From positions 6,324,001-6,388,000 of the forward strand of contig JARWIR010000027.1 of NCBI GenBank assembly GCA_029959085.1: 64,000 nt of DNA, read 5' to 3'. The position numbers were made by a program, and so were the translations under genes. Under the pieces are notes generated by a model that had not been told where the DNA came from, searched no databases, and saw only the letters and a program-made list of their open reading frames with translations. Of the stretch, positions 53,850 through 64,000 are shown in pieces (the first letter of the stretch is position 1; the number at the start of each line of letters is the position of its first letter). The DNA is from Nemophila menziesii (Eukaryota > Streptophyta > Magnoliopsida > Boraginales > Hydrophyllaceae).

Positions 53850-55555
53850 GCGTGCACTTTCATCATCCAAAATAATCTTGTGTTGGCAATAGGAAGGAAT
53901 AATACCTTTGATGTCAGCAATAGTCCAACAAATCGACTCTTTATTAGCCCTTAGTACACGCAACAGTTTATAATCTTGAGGACCTGTTAAATTTGTTGAA
54001 ACAATAACAGGTAGAGTGTCATTAGTACCTAAATACGCATACCTCAAGTGTGTTGGTAATGGATTTTCTTTCAACTGGGAAGGAGATTCAATGGATGGTT
54101 TATTTTTAGTAACTATCTCCCCCGGTTCTCTCACAGGTTCAAAGGAAAGACACCTATATCTCGGATTCTCAGACTTAAGAGTTTCCACTGTTTTGGCAAG
54201 CTCTTCCATCATCTCAGGTAAGTCAAGTGTTAAGGCGTCCTGCAAGATATCATCATAATTAAAATAATCAAATACCTCTTGCGTGGCATATTCTGCTACA
54301 TCCATTCGGAAGCAATCTCCTTGAATATCTAGAAACTTCATAGCCTTAAACACATTGAACTTTACCTCCTCGTCTTGGATTCGCATAGTCAATTCTCCGT
54401 TTTCTAAATTTATTAAAGTACGTCCCGTGGCTAGGAATGGTCGTCCCAAAATTATGGGGACATTCCTATCCGCGTCGTATTCAAGAATAACAAAATCAAC
54501 GAGAAAAATTAAAGTACCTGCCTTGACGAGGACATCTTCTATCCGTCCCTCAGGATGTGCGAGGGATCTGTCAGCCATTTGTAAAACCATAGAGGTTGGT
54601 CTCACATCTCCCATCTTCAACTTCTCAAAAATTGATTTGGGCATAAGATTAATACTCGCACCCAAATCGCATAACGCTTTTCATTGCCACTCATTACCTA
54701 TTGAAATTGGAATCATAAAACTCCTAGGATCAAGTAACTTAGGTGGAAGCTTACTTTGACAGATTGCGCTACACTCTTCTGGCAATCCTACCATCTCATT
54801 ATCACATTATGGCCTCTTATTGGTGATGTCCCTCTTCAAGAACTTCACATACTTTGGTACATCTTTAATAGCTTCTAAAAACTGTATGTTAATGTTCATA
54901 CCTCTCATCCTATTTAAGAATCTCTAATAATCAGCCATATCTCCTTTTTTCTGAACTCTTGAGGGAAAAGGTGGAGGAGGACGGTTTTCTACAACATCTT
55001 TCTTCTTAGGAATTTCCAGAATCTTCTCCACTTCAACCACTTTAGGTTCTTTATCTTTTTCTACCACGTCCTTTACCATTTTTTCTTTGTTGGTAAGTTC
55101 ATTTTCTTTCATAACAGGAGAAGGAGGTGGGGGAAGCTGCTTACCACTTCTTAGCGCTATAGTATTGCAATTTTCTTTCTGTCTCGGATTCTCAGTGTCA
55201 CTAGGGAGTTGTCCTTGTGGACGCTGCTGTAATTGCTTTGCCATTTGATTCTCTAACAACTTAATTGCTGCAGCAGACGACTGTTGATCTTGACAAGCTT
55301 TTGTCTGAAGGGCGATTAATTTCTCTAAAGTTTGATGAATATCTACTGCACCTTCTTGAGGTTGAGCAGGTAAAGCTCTTTGATTCATGGTGTCATTATA
55401 ATTATCTTGAGGAGGTTGTCTTTCAGCTTGATTTCCGTAACCTTATCCTCCTTGAAAATTATTGTGTGGTCTTGGTTGATAATTGTTACCTTGGGGGCGT
55501 GGCTGATAAGTATAAGTAGGATTAGCTGCCCCATTAGGATATGAATATTGGAAAA
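53850..55555 (-). pseudogene. pol: Element D, segment 3: RT linker, protease and gag end
   Basis: Minus strand. From 55555 down: TYQPRPQGNN and MNQRALPAQPQEGAVD (gag end), PSDTENPRQKENC, SGKQLPPPPSPVMKEN, RPPPPFPSRVQKKGDM, then protease (DLGASINLMP with a TGA codon just upstream near 54682, IILGRPFLATGR) and the linker to RT (PEMMEELAKTVETL, IADIKGIIPSYCQHKIIL). It stops at 53850 exactly where F inserted; AR joins SVEGQ in segment 2. At 55555 it is cut by the LTR of H, so the zinc knuckle and 5' end lie beyond the window if they survive. Confidence 0.88.
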
Positions 55556-55964
55556 TGATGTCTGCTTATTTGTTCTAAATATTATCCCTTAGGAAACAAC
55601 ATTTTAGGTGAATATTTGACTTATTTGATAGAGTATTATGCTTATTTCGTCATATTGCACTTTCTCCCCTTGGAATTAGACTATTTGCATTTTTAGAGCT
55701 TTTGTGCGTTAATTTGTTTGTTTTAGTGCAAAGTTAGTAGGTTTATGAATTCATGAATAAACCACTACAAGGAGAAGAAGTGAGAATTAAAGTCTTAGAT
55801 CGAGTGGAGGAGCTAAAGGAAAGAAAAGAATTTCCAAGAACTGAATTAAAGAAGTTGCAGATTTGAAAGGTTGTTAAAGATTGCTGTTTTTGGGCTACTT
55901 AGGAGCGGATTTAGCTTTGGTCCGTGAGACATGATTTGATAGCCTATTGAGTTAGGAAGATTTT
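55556..55964 (+). repeat. 5' LTR of H, left part
   Basis: Starts TGATGTCTGCTTATTTGTTC. The terminal hairpin is weaker (GTCTGCTT against AGGAAACAAC). The LTR is interrupted at the LINE target duplication (55951-55964). Confidence 0.85.
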
Positions 55965-56270
55965 TGGGCACGACACTCGAGATGACCACCGAAACCTTAT
56001 CTAGATCGAGAAACACCCCTCACCACCACAACAAACCCTCCACCACTCCATAATTTACCCCTCCGATTACTCCTTTTCTCGATCTACTCTCTCTCTCTCT
56101 GTTTATTCACCCCATTCTTAACCCTAACTTAGTTAGGGTTTCTTATGAGGATTGATATTCTTTTTATTAATATTGCTCGAATCAGATTTCTTCGAATCTC
56201 AATCTCGTGTTTTATTAACGTCTCTTTCACCTTTGTCTTCTAGCTTGTGGGTCTAACCTATCTAGCATTT
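55965..56270 (+). other. 5' UTR of LINE L
   Basis: C/A-rich with a CT repeat (near 56085-56101), no gene. LINE promoters are internal, so the promoter is expected here, but I cannot point to a motif. Confidence 0.5.
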
Positions 56271-57626
56271 ATGGCAGCATTTAAGGGTGAAGAGACAGAA
56301 AACATTGATGACTCTCTCTCTCTCTCGCTATCTTCTGACAAGGATGCTATTTATGCTCAGTTTGAAGAGTCAAAGCTATTCTTACGTATTATTGCTACCG
56401 GTAACATTAATCTCAACTATCTTAAGCGAATCATCATACAACATTGGGGTGTGAAAGGTAGGATTACTCTTGATAAAAGAGGTAAAAACCTTTGTGTTAT
56501 TCAGTTCGAAAAAACTGAAGATCTTGAAATTGTTTGGAAAAATCGCCCTTATCATGTATTCGGGTTCCATATACTTATTCAGAAATTTGATGAATGTACT
56601 GCTAACCCTAATATTTTAGAGGAAACAGCGTTTTGGGTTATATTTGAAGGAATACCTCCTTTATTTATTAAGGAAAGAAATGTTAGGAAAATTGCATCAT
56701 TATTAGGTAAGGTTACTGATTTGGCTCTTCCAGATCCTGAGAACTATAAAGCTAACTCTACAGTTAAAGCTAGAATTAATTGGAATATTAACAAACCTTT
56801 GAAAGCTGGGTGTATGTTCAAACTTAGAGATAGCCACTCTGTATGGGTAGATTTTAAGTTTGAAAAATTATTTGATTTCTGCTTTGTATGTGGTATTTTA
56901 TCTCATGAAGAAAAGTATTGTGATAACTCAGACAAACTTACTACTAAGCTTGGAAATTGGGTTAGGTACATTGACAGTGATAGAGGTAATCAAGCTTTTG
57001 TATTCTCTGCTAGTAAACAAGATAATCAAACTAAGAATGTTCTGAATAAACGTTCTAAGCGCCCTTTGAAAAGCAAGAATAAAATGGATAAGAACTTTGC
57101 TACTGTCAAAACTGAGGATAAGGGTAATTTAGTCCAGAATTTGCTGGCCCTTCCTTCTGTCAACTTGGGGGACAAAACTCTGAAAGGAATTAAAACCTCT
57201 ACTGAGGTGAGGCCCTTAACTGAAGAGGAATATAATTATCTATGTGGCCAAAGTAACACAAGCCCAATAGCTGATAAAGGCTCATTATCTATTATCAGCC
57301 CAAATGTCAAATTTGATCCTTCTATTACTTCTAACTCGGGTAAAAATATCTTATTTGGGTCTTTGGAGAGAACAAAACAAGTCAGAAAGGATTTAGGGTT
57401 AACCTCTGAGGATGAGTTAGCTTCTTTAGTCCCTGCAACTCTTACTGGATCTAAAGATGAAGGTCTTCAAGCTGATACTGAAGGTAATGAGATGGCAGAG
57501 GATATGGAGCTGGACAAATTCAATGAGGAGGAAGATGGAGAAGAAAAATGGGAAGAAGCTATTTGTATTGATAATCTTGAAGTGGTTTGCGGGGTTGACC
57601 CAAATCAACCCCCAAAACCTCAATGA
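56271..57626 (+). CDS. LINE ORF1, nucleic-acid-binding protein
   Basis: ATG at 56271 (MAAFKGEETEN), stop TGA at 57624-57626; 451 codons with no break. The N-terminal half matches the DUF4283 type found in plant LINE and related proteins (FEKTEDLEIVWKNRPYHVFG, GCMFKLRD). A CCHC zinc knuckle CFVCGILSHEEKYC lies at about 56880-56921. The C-terminal third is low-complexity and acidic (EEEDGEEKWEEA). By family, the protein binds element RNA. The stop overlaps the ORF2 ATG (ATGA at 57623-57626), suggesting coupled translation. An earlier in-frame GTG at 56247 is not a likely start. Confidence 0.85.
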   Translation: MAAFKGEETENIDDSLSLSLSSDKDAIYAQFEESKLFLRIIATGNINLNYLKRIIIQHWGVKGRITLDKRGKNLCVIQFEKTEDLEIVWKNRPYHVFGFHILIQKFDECTANPNILEETAFWVIFEGIPPLFIKERNVRKIASLLGKVTDLALPDPENYKANSTVKARINWNINKPLKAGCMFKLRDSHSVWVDFKFEKLFDFCFVCGILSHEEKYCDNSDKLTTKLGNWVRYIDSDRGNQAFVFSASKQDNQTKNVLNKRSKRPLKSKNKMDKNFATVKTEDKGNLVQNLLALPSVNLGDKTLKGIKTSTEVRPLTEEEYNYLCGQSNTSPIADKGSLSIISPNVKFDPSITSNSGKNILFGSLERTKQVRKDLGLTSEDELASLVPATLTGSKDEGLQADTEGNEMAEDMELDKFNEEEDGEEKWEEAICIDNLEVVCGVDPNQPPKPQ

Positions 57627-60600
57627 TACTAGCTTGGAACTGTCAGGGCATTGGCACTGCCTTGACAGAACTGAGCTTAACTGACATGGTTAAATCTTAC
57701 TGTTTCTTTCTGAGACTAAGAATAAAATTGATATTCTTGAGAAAATTAGCCCTAAACTTAACATGACTTTAGCAACTGTTATAGATCTTGTGGGTATACC
57801 TGGTGGGCTAGCTGTCTTTGTTAGAGATTTAAACCTGTATTCACATATAAATTCTTCTAAGAATTTAGTACATTGTTCTTATATTCACCATTTGGCTGGA
57901 GTAATCTTTATTTCTTTTGTTTATGGTCCTACAGATGATGGATTAAAAATGAATTTCCTTCATGAAATTTCTATGTTAAACAATTCTCAGAATTGTTGGT
58001 GTATACTTGGGGATTTTAAACTCATTAGATTTCCTTCAGAAAAGTTAGGAGGCAATATTGATGGTACCAAAAAAAGGAGTATGGAACTTTTTAATAATTT
58101 TATTAACTCAAATGACTTGATAGAATTACAATCAAAAGGATGTAATTTTTCTTGGTCAAACAAGAGAAATGTCAATCTTTTGATTAAACAACTTCTTGAT
58201 AGGATTTTAGTTAATAAAGTTTGGTTCAACTCCTTTTCTAACTCATGGTGCTCTTTATTGCCACCAACTGGATCTGATCATACTCCTGTACTACTCAATT
58301 TTGGGATTCAAGCATCTAACAAGAATAACAAAAGATTCATTCTTGAAAAAGGTTGGCTCTTTGATAAATCTTGTTGTAATTTGATTCTTAGTAAATGGAA
58401 GGATAAAAATCTTGATTTCATGAGAGGAATACAAAGATTTAGTGTTAAGCTTAAAAGAATACAAAGTTGTGTTTCTTTGTGGGCTAGAAAAAGAATTTTA
58501 AATAATAGATTACTCATTTCAAAAACCCTTGATAAATTAGAGGAGATATTCAATGCTCCTTTCTCAACTGAAAATGAGAGGGTGTTTGAGAAATTGAATA
58601 CTGAGCTTGAATTATATTGGAAAAAAGAGGAACTTTATTGGGCCATTTGATCTAAAAAGACTTGGCTTAAACATGGTGACAAAAATACAAAGTACTACCA
58701 TGCTATTACCAAAGTCAAGAGAGTTAGGAGTAAAATCTCTAGACTTAAGAAATTGAATGGTGAATGGATTGAAAATGAACATGAAATTGTTGAGGAGGTA
58801 ACTTCTTATTTTAACAATATTTTTAATTTGGTTGGTCCTAAAATTATGATCCAATTATTCAATGTGTCAAAAAGGTGGTTACAAATGAAATGAATGAGGA
58901 TTTGACCAAACCAGTCAATGAAAAAGAACTCAAGGAAGCTGTATGGTCCTTAGGGAGTGATAAATCCCCTGGACCAGATGGGTTTAGTGGTTTATTTTTT
59001 AAGAAATTCTGGAATGAAATTAAAATTGATCTCATTAGATTGGTTTCAGATTTTATAATGCATAACTCTTCTATAGAAGAAATAAATGGTACTATTGTTG
59101 CTTTAATTCCCAAGTGTACTAATCCAGATGTTATTTCATCTTTCAGGCCCATCAGTTGTGCAAACTTTATTTATAAAGTGATCTCAAAAATATTAGCCAA
59201 CAGGTTACAACCATGGCTTAGTGAATTAATCTCAAACACTCAAACTGCCTTCATTCCAGGCAGGTCAATATTTGAGAACATTATTATAGCCCAAGAGGTT
59301 ACACATTATCTTAAGAATAAGAGAACATCAAAAAAATATAGTCTTGCTATCAAAGCTTATATGAGCAAGGCATATAAAAACATTGAATGGGATTTCTTAT
59401 TGGATCTCCTTACTAAAATGGGATTTCATATCAGATGGGTTAAGTGGATACAAAACTGTATATCTACTGTTTCATACAAAATTCAAATGAATGGTAAGCT
59501 ACATGAGATTAATAATCCTAAGAAAGGGATTAGACAAGGTGATCCATTATCACCTTACTTATTTTGTTTGGTTACACAAGCCCAGACTTCAATTATTGAT
59601 CACTATGTCCAAAAGAATTTATTAAAAGGTATAAGAATTGCGAGAGGGGCCCCTATGATTACTCACATTCTTTTTGCTGATGACAGCCTCTTCTTTATGG
59701 AAGCTGATGAAAATAATATTGATATTTTTATTAACATCTTGAACTGGTATTCTTTAGGTTCAGGGCAATGTATAAATCTCAACAAAAGTGGTATACTTTT
59801 TAGCAAAAATACCCCTCTTGAAGAGAGAAATAAATATTCATCTCTTCTCAGGATGAATAAACTTGAGGATTTGGGTAAATATTTAGGAATTCCCTCTAAC
59901 TGGGGAAAATCTAAAGTTAAAGCTCTTGAATGGCTTGTGGAGATGGTTATTAAAAAGATGGACAGTTGGGAGACTAAAATGCTATCAAAGAGTGGGAAGG
60001 AAATTCTCATTAACTCTATTATTGGTGCTATACCCAACTATATTATGACTGTATTTTTGATTCCTAAAAAGGTAACAACTCATTTGACTTCACTCATTTC
60101 AAACTTTTATTGGAATAGTCAAGGTGAATTTAGATGTCACTGGGTGAAGTGGAAAACACTTATGAATAGTAAACTGGATGGAGGTTTGGGATTCAAAGAA
60201 TTCCATACACAAAATGAAGCTTTATTGGCTTCTAATACATGGAGAATTTTCAGTAATCAAAGCCTTCTTTTGTTTAGAATTTTAAAAGGGAAATACTTCC
60301 CTAAATTAAATTTTCTTGATGCCTCTGAGAATAATAATTGTTCATGGGCCTGGAGAAGTATTATAACAGGTAGAAATTGTTTCAAGGATGATATTAGATG
60401 GACTGTTGGTGATGGGAAGTCTATAAATATTTGGGAGGATTCATGGATACCTAAAGTTAAAAATGTTACTAGACCTGCTCAGTGCAAGCTAGAAAAGGTA
60501 AATGAACTTTTTTTCACCTAATATGAAAGAATGGAATATGACCCTTATTAAATCTTTATTCCCAGAAGAGATTGTAGCAACCATTAGTGAAATCAACATT

Positions 60601-61831
60601 CCCCTTTATTACTTTATTGATACACCATACTGGACTAAGTCCATGAATGGTGAAGTCACAGTAAGGGAGACGTATAACTCACTATGGAAGGCTCAAATTG
60701 AATTGGAGAAGAAAAAGAACAAAAAAGAGGGTGAAACCTCATTACTGATGGATGAGAAAGATTGGAAATTCCTGTGGCAAGTTAAATCTTATCCTAAAAT
60801 TAAAAAATTTATCTGGAAATGTTGTAATAAGGGGCTAGCTACTAATGAGAACAGATACTTGAGAAAATCAATCAAAAGCCCCTTATGCAACATATGTGGA
60901 GAGGCTAGTGAATCAATTGAACATTTACTCTTTCAATGCTCATGGGATAGAGCTGTGTGGATTGCCAGCCCCCTGAGCTTTAACTCTCTTTCTGAACCTA
61001 CTGCTAATGTAAAAAAGTGGATACAATTTGTGAGTCTAAGTAAGGAAGAAAAAAATGAAGGAAAAACAATGGGAGACTTAGCTTTTTTCATTGCTTGGTA
61101 CATTTGTTTTTAAAGGGAAACCCCTTGACCCTCTGATTACGACTAAAAATGCATTAAGTGCCTATGATGAGTATAACTCAGCCACTGAGCAAACTACTGA
61201 GGCACTAAATAACTCAAACTCTTATGAGAGTGGAATGGAGGCTATAAATGATGGAAATAATATTCATGGTATTGATATACAAACGAATAGTAGAGAAGGA
61301 ATATTAGATAAGGGTAGATTTGTCAATTCTAATAAGTGGAAACCTCCCCCCTTAGGCAAATTTAAAATAAATTGTGATGCCTCGTTTGATTGTAAGACTA
61401 TCAAGGCAGCTTTTGCGTGTATTTTACGTGACTCAACATGTACTTTTTTGGAAGGAAAAGAAAAGAGTATACAAGCACATTCAATACTAGAGGCTGAAGC
61501 TCAAGGCATCTTGGAGGCATGTGTAATGGCAAACAGGAGACCTAGAGGTGCAATAGAAGTTGAAAATGACTGTCTTGTAGCTATCAATCAAGTTAATTTA
61601 ACTAAATGTAATAATTTTAGTTGTATTAAACTTGTAATTAATAACATACGCTTTTGTGCGCTTAGGGATAATACTTGTATCTCCTTTACTAGGAGAGAAA
61701 ACAATAGAAGTGCATATTGGGTGGCTAAACAAATGCTAAAGGGCAAATTGTTTAGCCTTTGGATTACATCTCCACCTCCCCAATTAGCCAACTTGCTTAG
61801 AAATGATTTCGATGCTATAGGTGTAGGCTGA
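57623..61831 (+). pseudogene. LINE ORF2: endonuclease, RT, zinc region, RNase H (broken)
   Basis: ATG at 57623 (MILAWNCQGIG). A frameshift near 57700 leads into the endonuclease (GGLAVFVRDL, ILGDFKLIRFPSEK, LLPPTGSDHTPVLL). TGA at 58648 replaces a residue before KTWLKHGDKNTKYYH; a shift follows near 58842. RT 58900-59900: LGSDKSPGPDGFSG, IKAYMSKAY, QGDPLSPYLF, FADD (59667-59678). The first catalytic Asp is Tyr (TAT at 59358). A shift in a T run lies near 60515. A zinc region KKFIWKCCNKGLATNENR, CNICGEASESIEHLLFQC is at about 60800-60960. A small deletion and shift are at about 61105. RNase H is at 61350-61800 (KINCDASFD, ILEAEAQGILEA, VENDCLVAINQ). Confidence 0.92.
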
Positions 61832-61885
61832 CTCTGTAATTTGTGGGATGTTATGTTATATTATTGAATTTTCGACTAAAAAAAA

Positions 61886-62976
61886 GTTAGGAAGATTTTC
61901 CAAGTTGAATCGGTCCATTTGGAGTTGTTATGCAAACGTTACAGCCGTTTTACTAAAGGATGCACACCAATTACGGGAATTAAAAGAAAAGATGGGCTTG
62001 GGCTTTTTATTATTTGACCTAATCCTGTTAACCTAAGCCCTAATCCGTTTATACAAGTATAAATAGACCCTTTAGCCTCATTTTTACACACACTTCAGAG
62101 AATTACATCAGAGGCTACATATTTTCAAGTCAGAGCAAGAAGACAAAGGAAAAGTTAGAGCTGGAGGAATTCTGTTCTTTCAACAACAGCCAACCAAACC
62201 CTTAGGTTATCAATTTCTTTTCTGTTATTGAATATGATGTCTTTATATTTAATTTCAGTCTTTAATTATATTATGAGCTAAACTTTCATATACTTAAGTC
62301 TTATATATTGGATATTACTTTGTTCTTAATCACTATTTCTTTTCGGTACAACTAGAAATAGCTTTTAGTATTTGGGCTATTCACTTTAGCGGCAAAATGA
62401 TCATCTAACAGGGGGTTTGAATACAGACTTAGGTAATACCCGTGTAATGTCTGTTATTGACCGACAGGCTTAACTAATTACGTAGCCAAAGAGGTAAATT
62501 CATATCATCCGAAGAAGCATATTCGCCTATATAGGGGTTTATAGTAATTTAGGATATCTCTTAGGTCCACCCGACAGGGGGCTAGGAGACATTAGAGTCC
62601 CGACTAATATTATAATACCAATTCTACCCTTAAACAAGCATAGGTTACGTTAGTTAAGTGGATTCCTTGCGAGACTAAGTATCTCTCATCTCTGAAGCTA
62701 GTATTTTATTTTCCTTATTTCTTTTCAATTATTTAGTTTAATTATTCTTTATTTTATTTGCATCTTTTAGTTATTAGAAAAACCAAACAAAAATCATATT
62801 ATTTTACTTTTCTGTCAAGCAATTATTTCTACTATCTAATTATTACTAGAGTTGAACCTAATCCGTCCCTGAGACGAAACCTGATTTATCGGATAATACT
62901 TGGACAACCGCGCACTTGTGGTATTGTGGTTCCTTCTATTTATCGTATTAATTTTATAACACCCTAGGACCCACCA
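61886..62976 (+). repeat. 5' LTR of H, right part
   Basis: Begins with the second target duplication and resumes LTR sequence (TTACGGGAATTAAAAG). TATAAATA at 62058. Four motif positions carry CC-GACA-GG or CCTATATAGG forms (about 62404, 62460, 62525, 62570) in place of CCTGACGGG. Ends CCACCA at 62976. Confidence 0.88.
62058..62065 (+). promoter_or_regulatory. TATA box of H LTR
   Basis: TATAAATA, followed by AGACCCTTTAGCC and ACACACTTCAGAG as in F. Confidence 0.65.
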
Positions 62977-62982
62977 AGTTTT

Positions 62983-63001
62983 TGGCGCCGCTGCCGGGGA
63001 C
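62983..63001 (+). promoter_or_regulatory. Primer-binding site of H
   Basis: TGGCGCCGCTGCCGGGGAC, identical to C and F, six bases after the LTR. The leader 63002-63115 is T-rich and has a TTTTTTTCTCAG acceptor-like tract. Confidence 0.88.
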
Positions 63002-63115
63002 GGTAGCGTGTGACCCCGGTGTCAATCTTTAGTAGTTTAATTGTTATTTTTAGTTTTTTTTTCAGTTTTATGCCTTGGTTTGTTCTTTTTTTCTCAGATT
63101 TACAGGTTTTGGTAT

Positions 63116-64000
63116 ATGCTCGAAGAACCCGTGATCCTTGAAAATCCCAAAATCCTAGTTTGAGAAGCAATCAAAAGAAAGAAAGAAGCTAAAGCAAAGA
63201 AAATAGAGGAGAAATTAGCAAGAGAATCAATGGCTGAAGAACACGAGATTGATCCTCCTCTTGTTCCTCTTGTTCCACAAGTTCAACATCCAGTTATTAA
63301 TGATCCATGGTTTATCAATGGTCCTGAACAAGCTCTATATCGAGCTCCTGCCCTTGGAATTGGCCCTGCCGATATTAATGTCGCGAGATACAGACCCGAT
63401 CCTGGTATGTTGTCTCAATTTCAGAATTATGGCAATTTCCTAGGAGCACCTGGAGAAGATCCAATCCGTGTTGTACAGAATTTCATGCAAATTTGCGATT
63501 CCTATATTACACAAGGAGTGACTAGGGATCAAATGTATTTTGCAAATTTTAGATATTTTGTGATAGATGGAGCAAGTGAATGACATGATTCTCAAGAGCC
63601 TAGATCGATTACTACTTGGGATGCGTTGCAAACTGCTTTTTTTGACAGGTACTGCCAACTAACATGAGATTAGATGCACAGATTGCTCTAACCTCCTTTG
63701 AGCAAGAACAAGATGAAACTTTGGGTAGGGGTTGGTCAAGATTTCAAATATGTTTAAGAAGAGTTCCCGATCATGGCCTTATAGAACAACAACAAATGAA
63801 GATATTTTATAAAGGCCTTGATGGACCATCAAGAAAAGATTTAAACCTGCTCTGTGGTGGTGGATTCTTACAGGTACAACCAGTTCATGCTAAGATTATT
63901 TTGAATAGAACAGTGACGAATGAGATGGGTTGGAATACTGTGAGAACACCTATCCGAGGTGGAAAGTATAAAGAAAGTAGTGTTGTAATTGAGGAAAAAT
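63116..64000 (+). pseudogene. gag: gag of element H (broken, runs off the window)
   Basis: ATG at 63116 (MLEEPVILENPKIL). A TGA replaces arginine near 63161; the open part 63230-63583 carries DPWFINGPEQALYRAP and PIRVVQNFMQICDSYITQG and ends with TGA in place of tryptophan. A small deletion near 63652 shifts the frame. The rest reads RRVPDHGL, FYKGLDGPSRKDLNLL and VRTPIRGG to the window end. Closest to gag of F. Confidence 0.85.

Larger units (their letters stand above)
55965..61885 (+). mobile_element. Element L: plant L1-type LINE with RNase H, 14-bp TSD
   Basis: 5.9 kb, ending in a poly-A tail (61877-61885) and flanked by the duplication gttaggaagatttt at 55951-55964 and 61886-61899. Order: short 5' UTR, ORF1, ORF2 (endonuclease, RT, zinc-binding region, RNase H). 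The duplication and full length show an ordinary LINE insertion into the H LTR; ORF2 is broken. Confidence 0.95.
55556..64000 (+). mobile_element. Element H: Athila-type retrotransposon, 5' part, split by a LINE
   Basis: 5' LTR (55556-55964 and 61900-62976), PBS and start of gag; it continues past the window. Related to F in LTR, leader and gag but more diverged. The five bases before it (gaaaa, 55551-55555) should recur at its far end. Confidence 0.9.

Noticed and set aside
1..64000. tRNA or rRNA genes, host protein-coding genes, origin or attachment sites
   Set aside because: Looked for and not seen; the only tRNA-like sequences are the 19-base primer-binding sites.

Overview
This window looks like plant nuclear DNA, probably pericentromeric or other repeat-rich heterochromatin of a eudicot. 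I found no host gene, rRNA, tRNA or CRISPR array. The calls rest on reading the sequence and recalling element families; no search was run. Almost every base belongs to a nest of Athila-type Ty3/Gypsy LTR retrotransposons (gag, DLGA protease, RT, RNase H, integrase without chromodomain, then a third ORF and a long 3' UTR). All have a primer-binding site that looks complementary to tRNA-Asp. A Ty1/Copia fragment and a LINE are also present. I name the elements A to H, K (Copia) and L (LINE).

Layout. A (+, 1-3906) is the 3' end of an element: ORF3, 3' UTR, LTR. K (-, 3907-4601) is a Copia pre-integrase/integrase fragment lying between A and B. B (-, 4602-6843) is an LTR plus part of a 3' UTR. 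C (+, 6844-17122) has 5' LTR, PBS, gag, pol, spacer, ORF3 and 3' UTR but no 3' LTR; it ends in a 307-bp inverted repeat shared with D. D (-) is a host element split into three pieces: 17168-21408 (3' UTR, ORF3, integrase), 29985-31188 (RNase H, RT) and 53850-55555 (RT linker, protease, gag end). E (-, 21409-29984, TSD cgtgg) sits in D and is a Gag-protease-only deletion derivative. F (+, 31189-53849, TSD gcgtg) also sits in D. G (-, 38267-50914, TSD cttgt) sits in the 3' UTR of F and is the most complete copy, with an intact 443-codon ORF3. H (+, 55556 to beyond the window) truncates D at 55555. L (+, 55965-61885, 14-bp TSD) is inside the H LTR.

The order of insertion is therefore readable: D is older than E, F and H; F is older than G; H is older than L. 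B may be the displaced 3' end of D, with C inserted between them; this is inference. No pol gene in the window is intact. The open frames that survive are ORF3 of G, the visible part of ORF3 of A, LINE ORF1, and a Gag-protease frame with a lysine-rich tail in E.

The most interesting signals are non-coding and shared across subfamilies. They are a hairpin at the LTR terminus with covarying base pairs; four CCC-NNNN-GGG motifs per LTR at nearly fixed spacing; a hairpin beside the polypurine tract; arrays of perfect palindromes between pol and ORF3 whose core sequence differs between subfamilies while the flanking scaffold is kept; a splice-acceptor-like tract before every gag start; and a possible antisense ORF in the 3' UTR.
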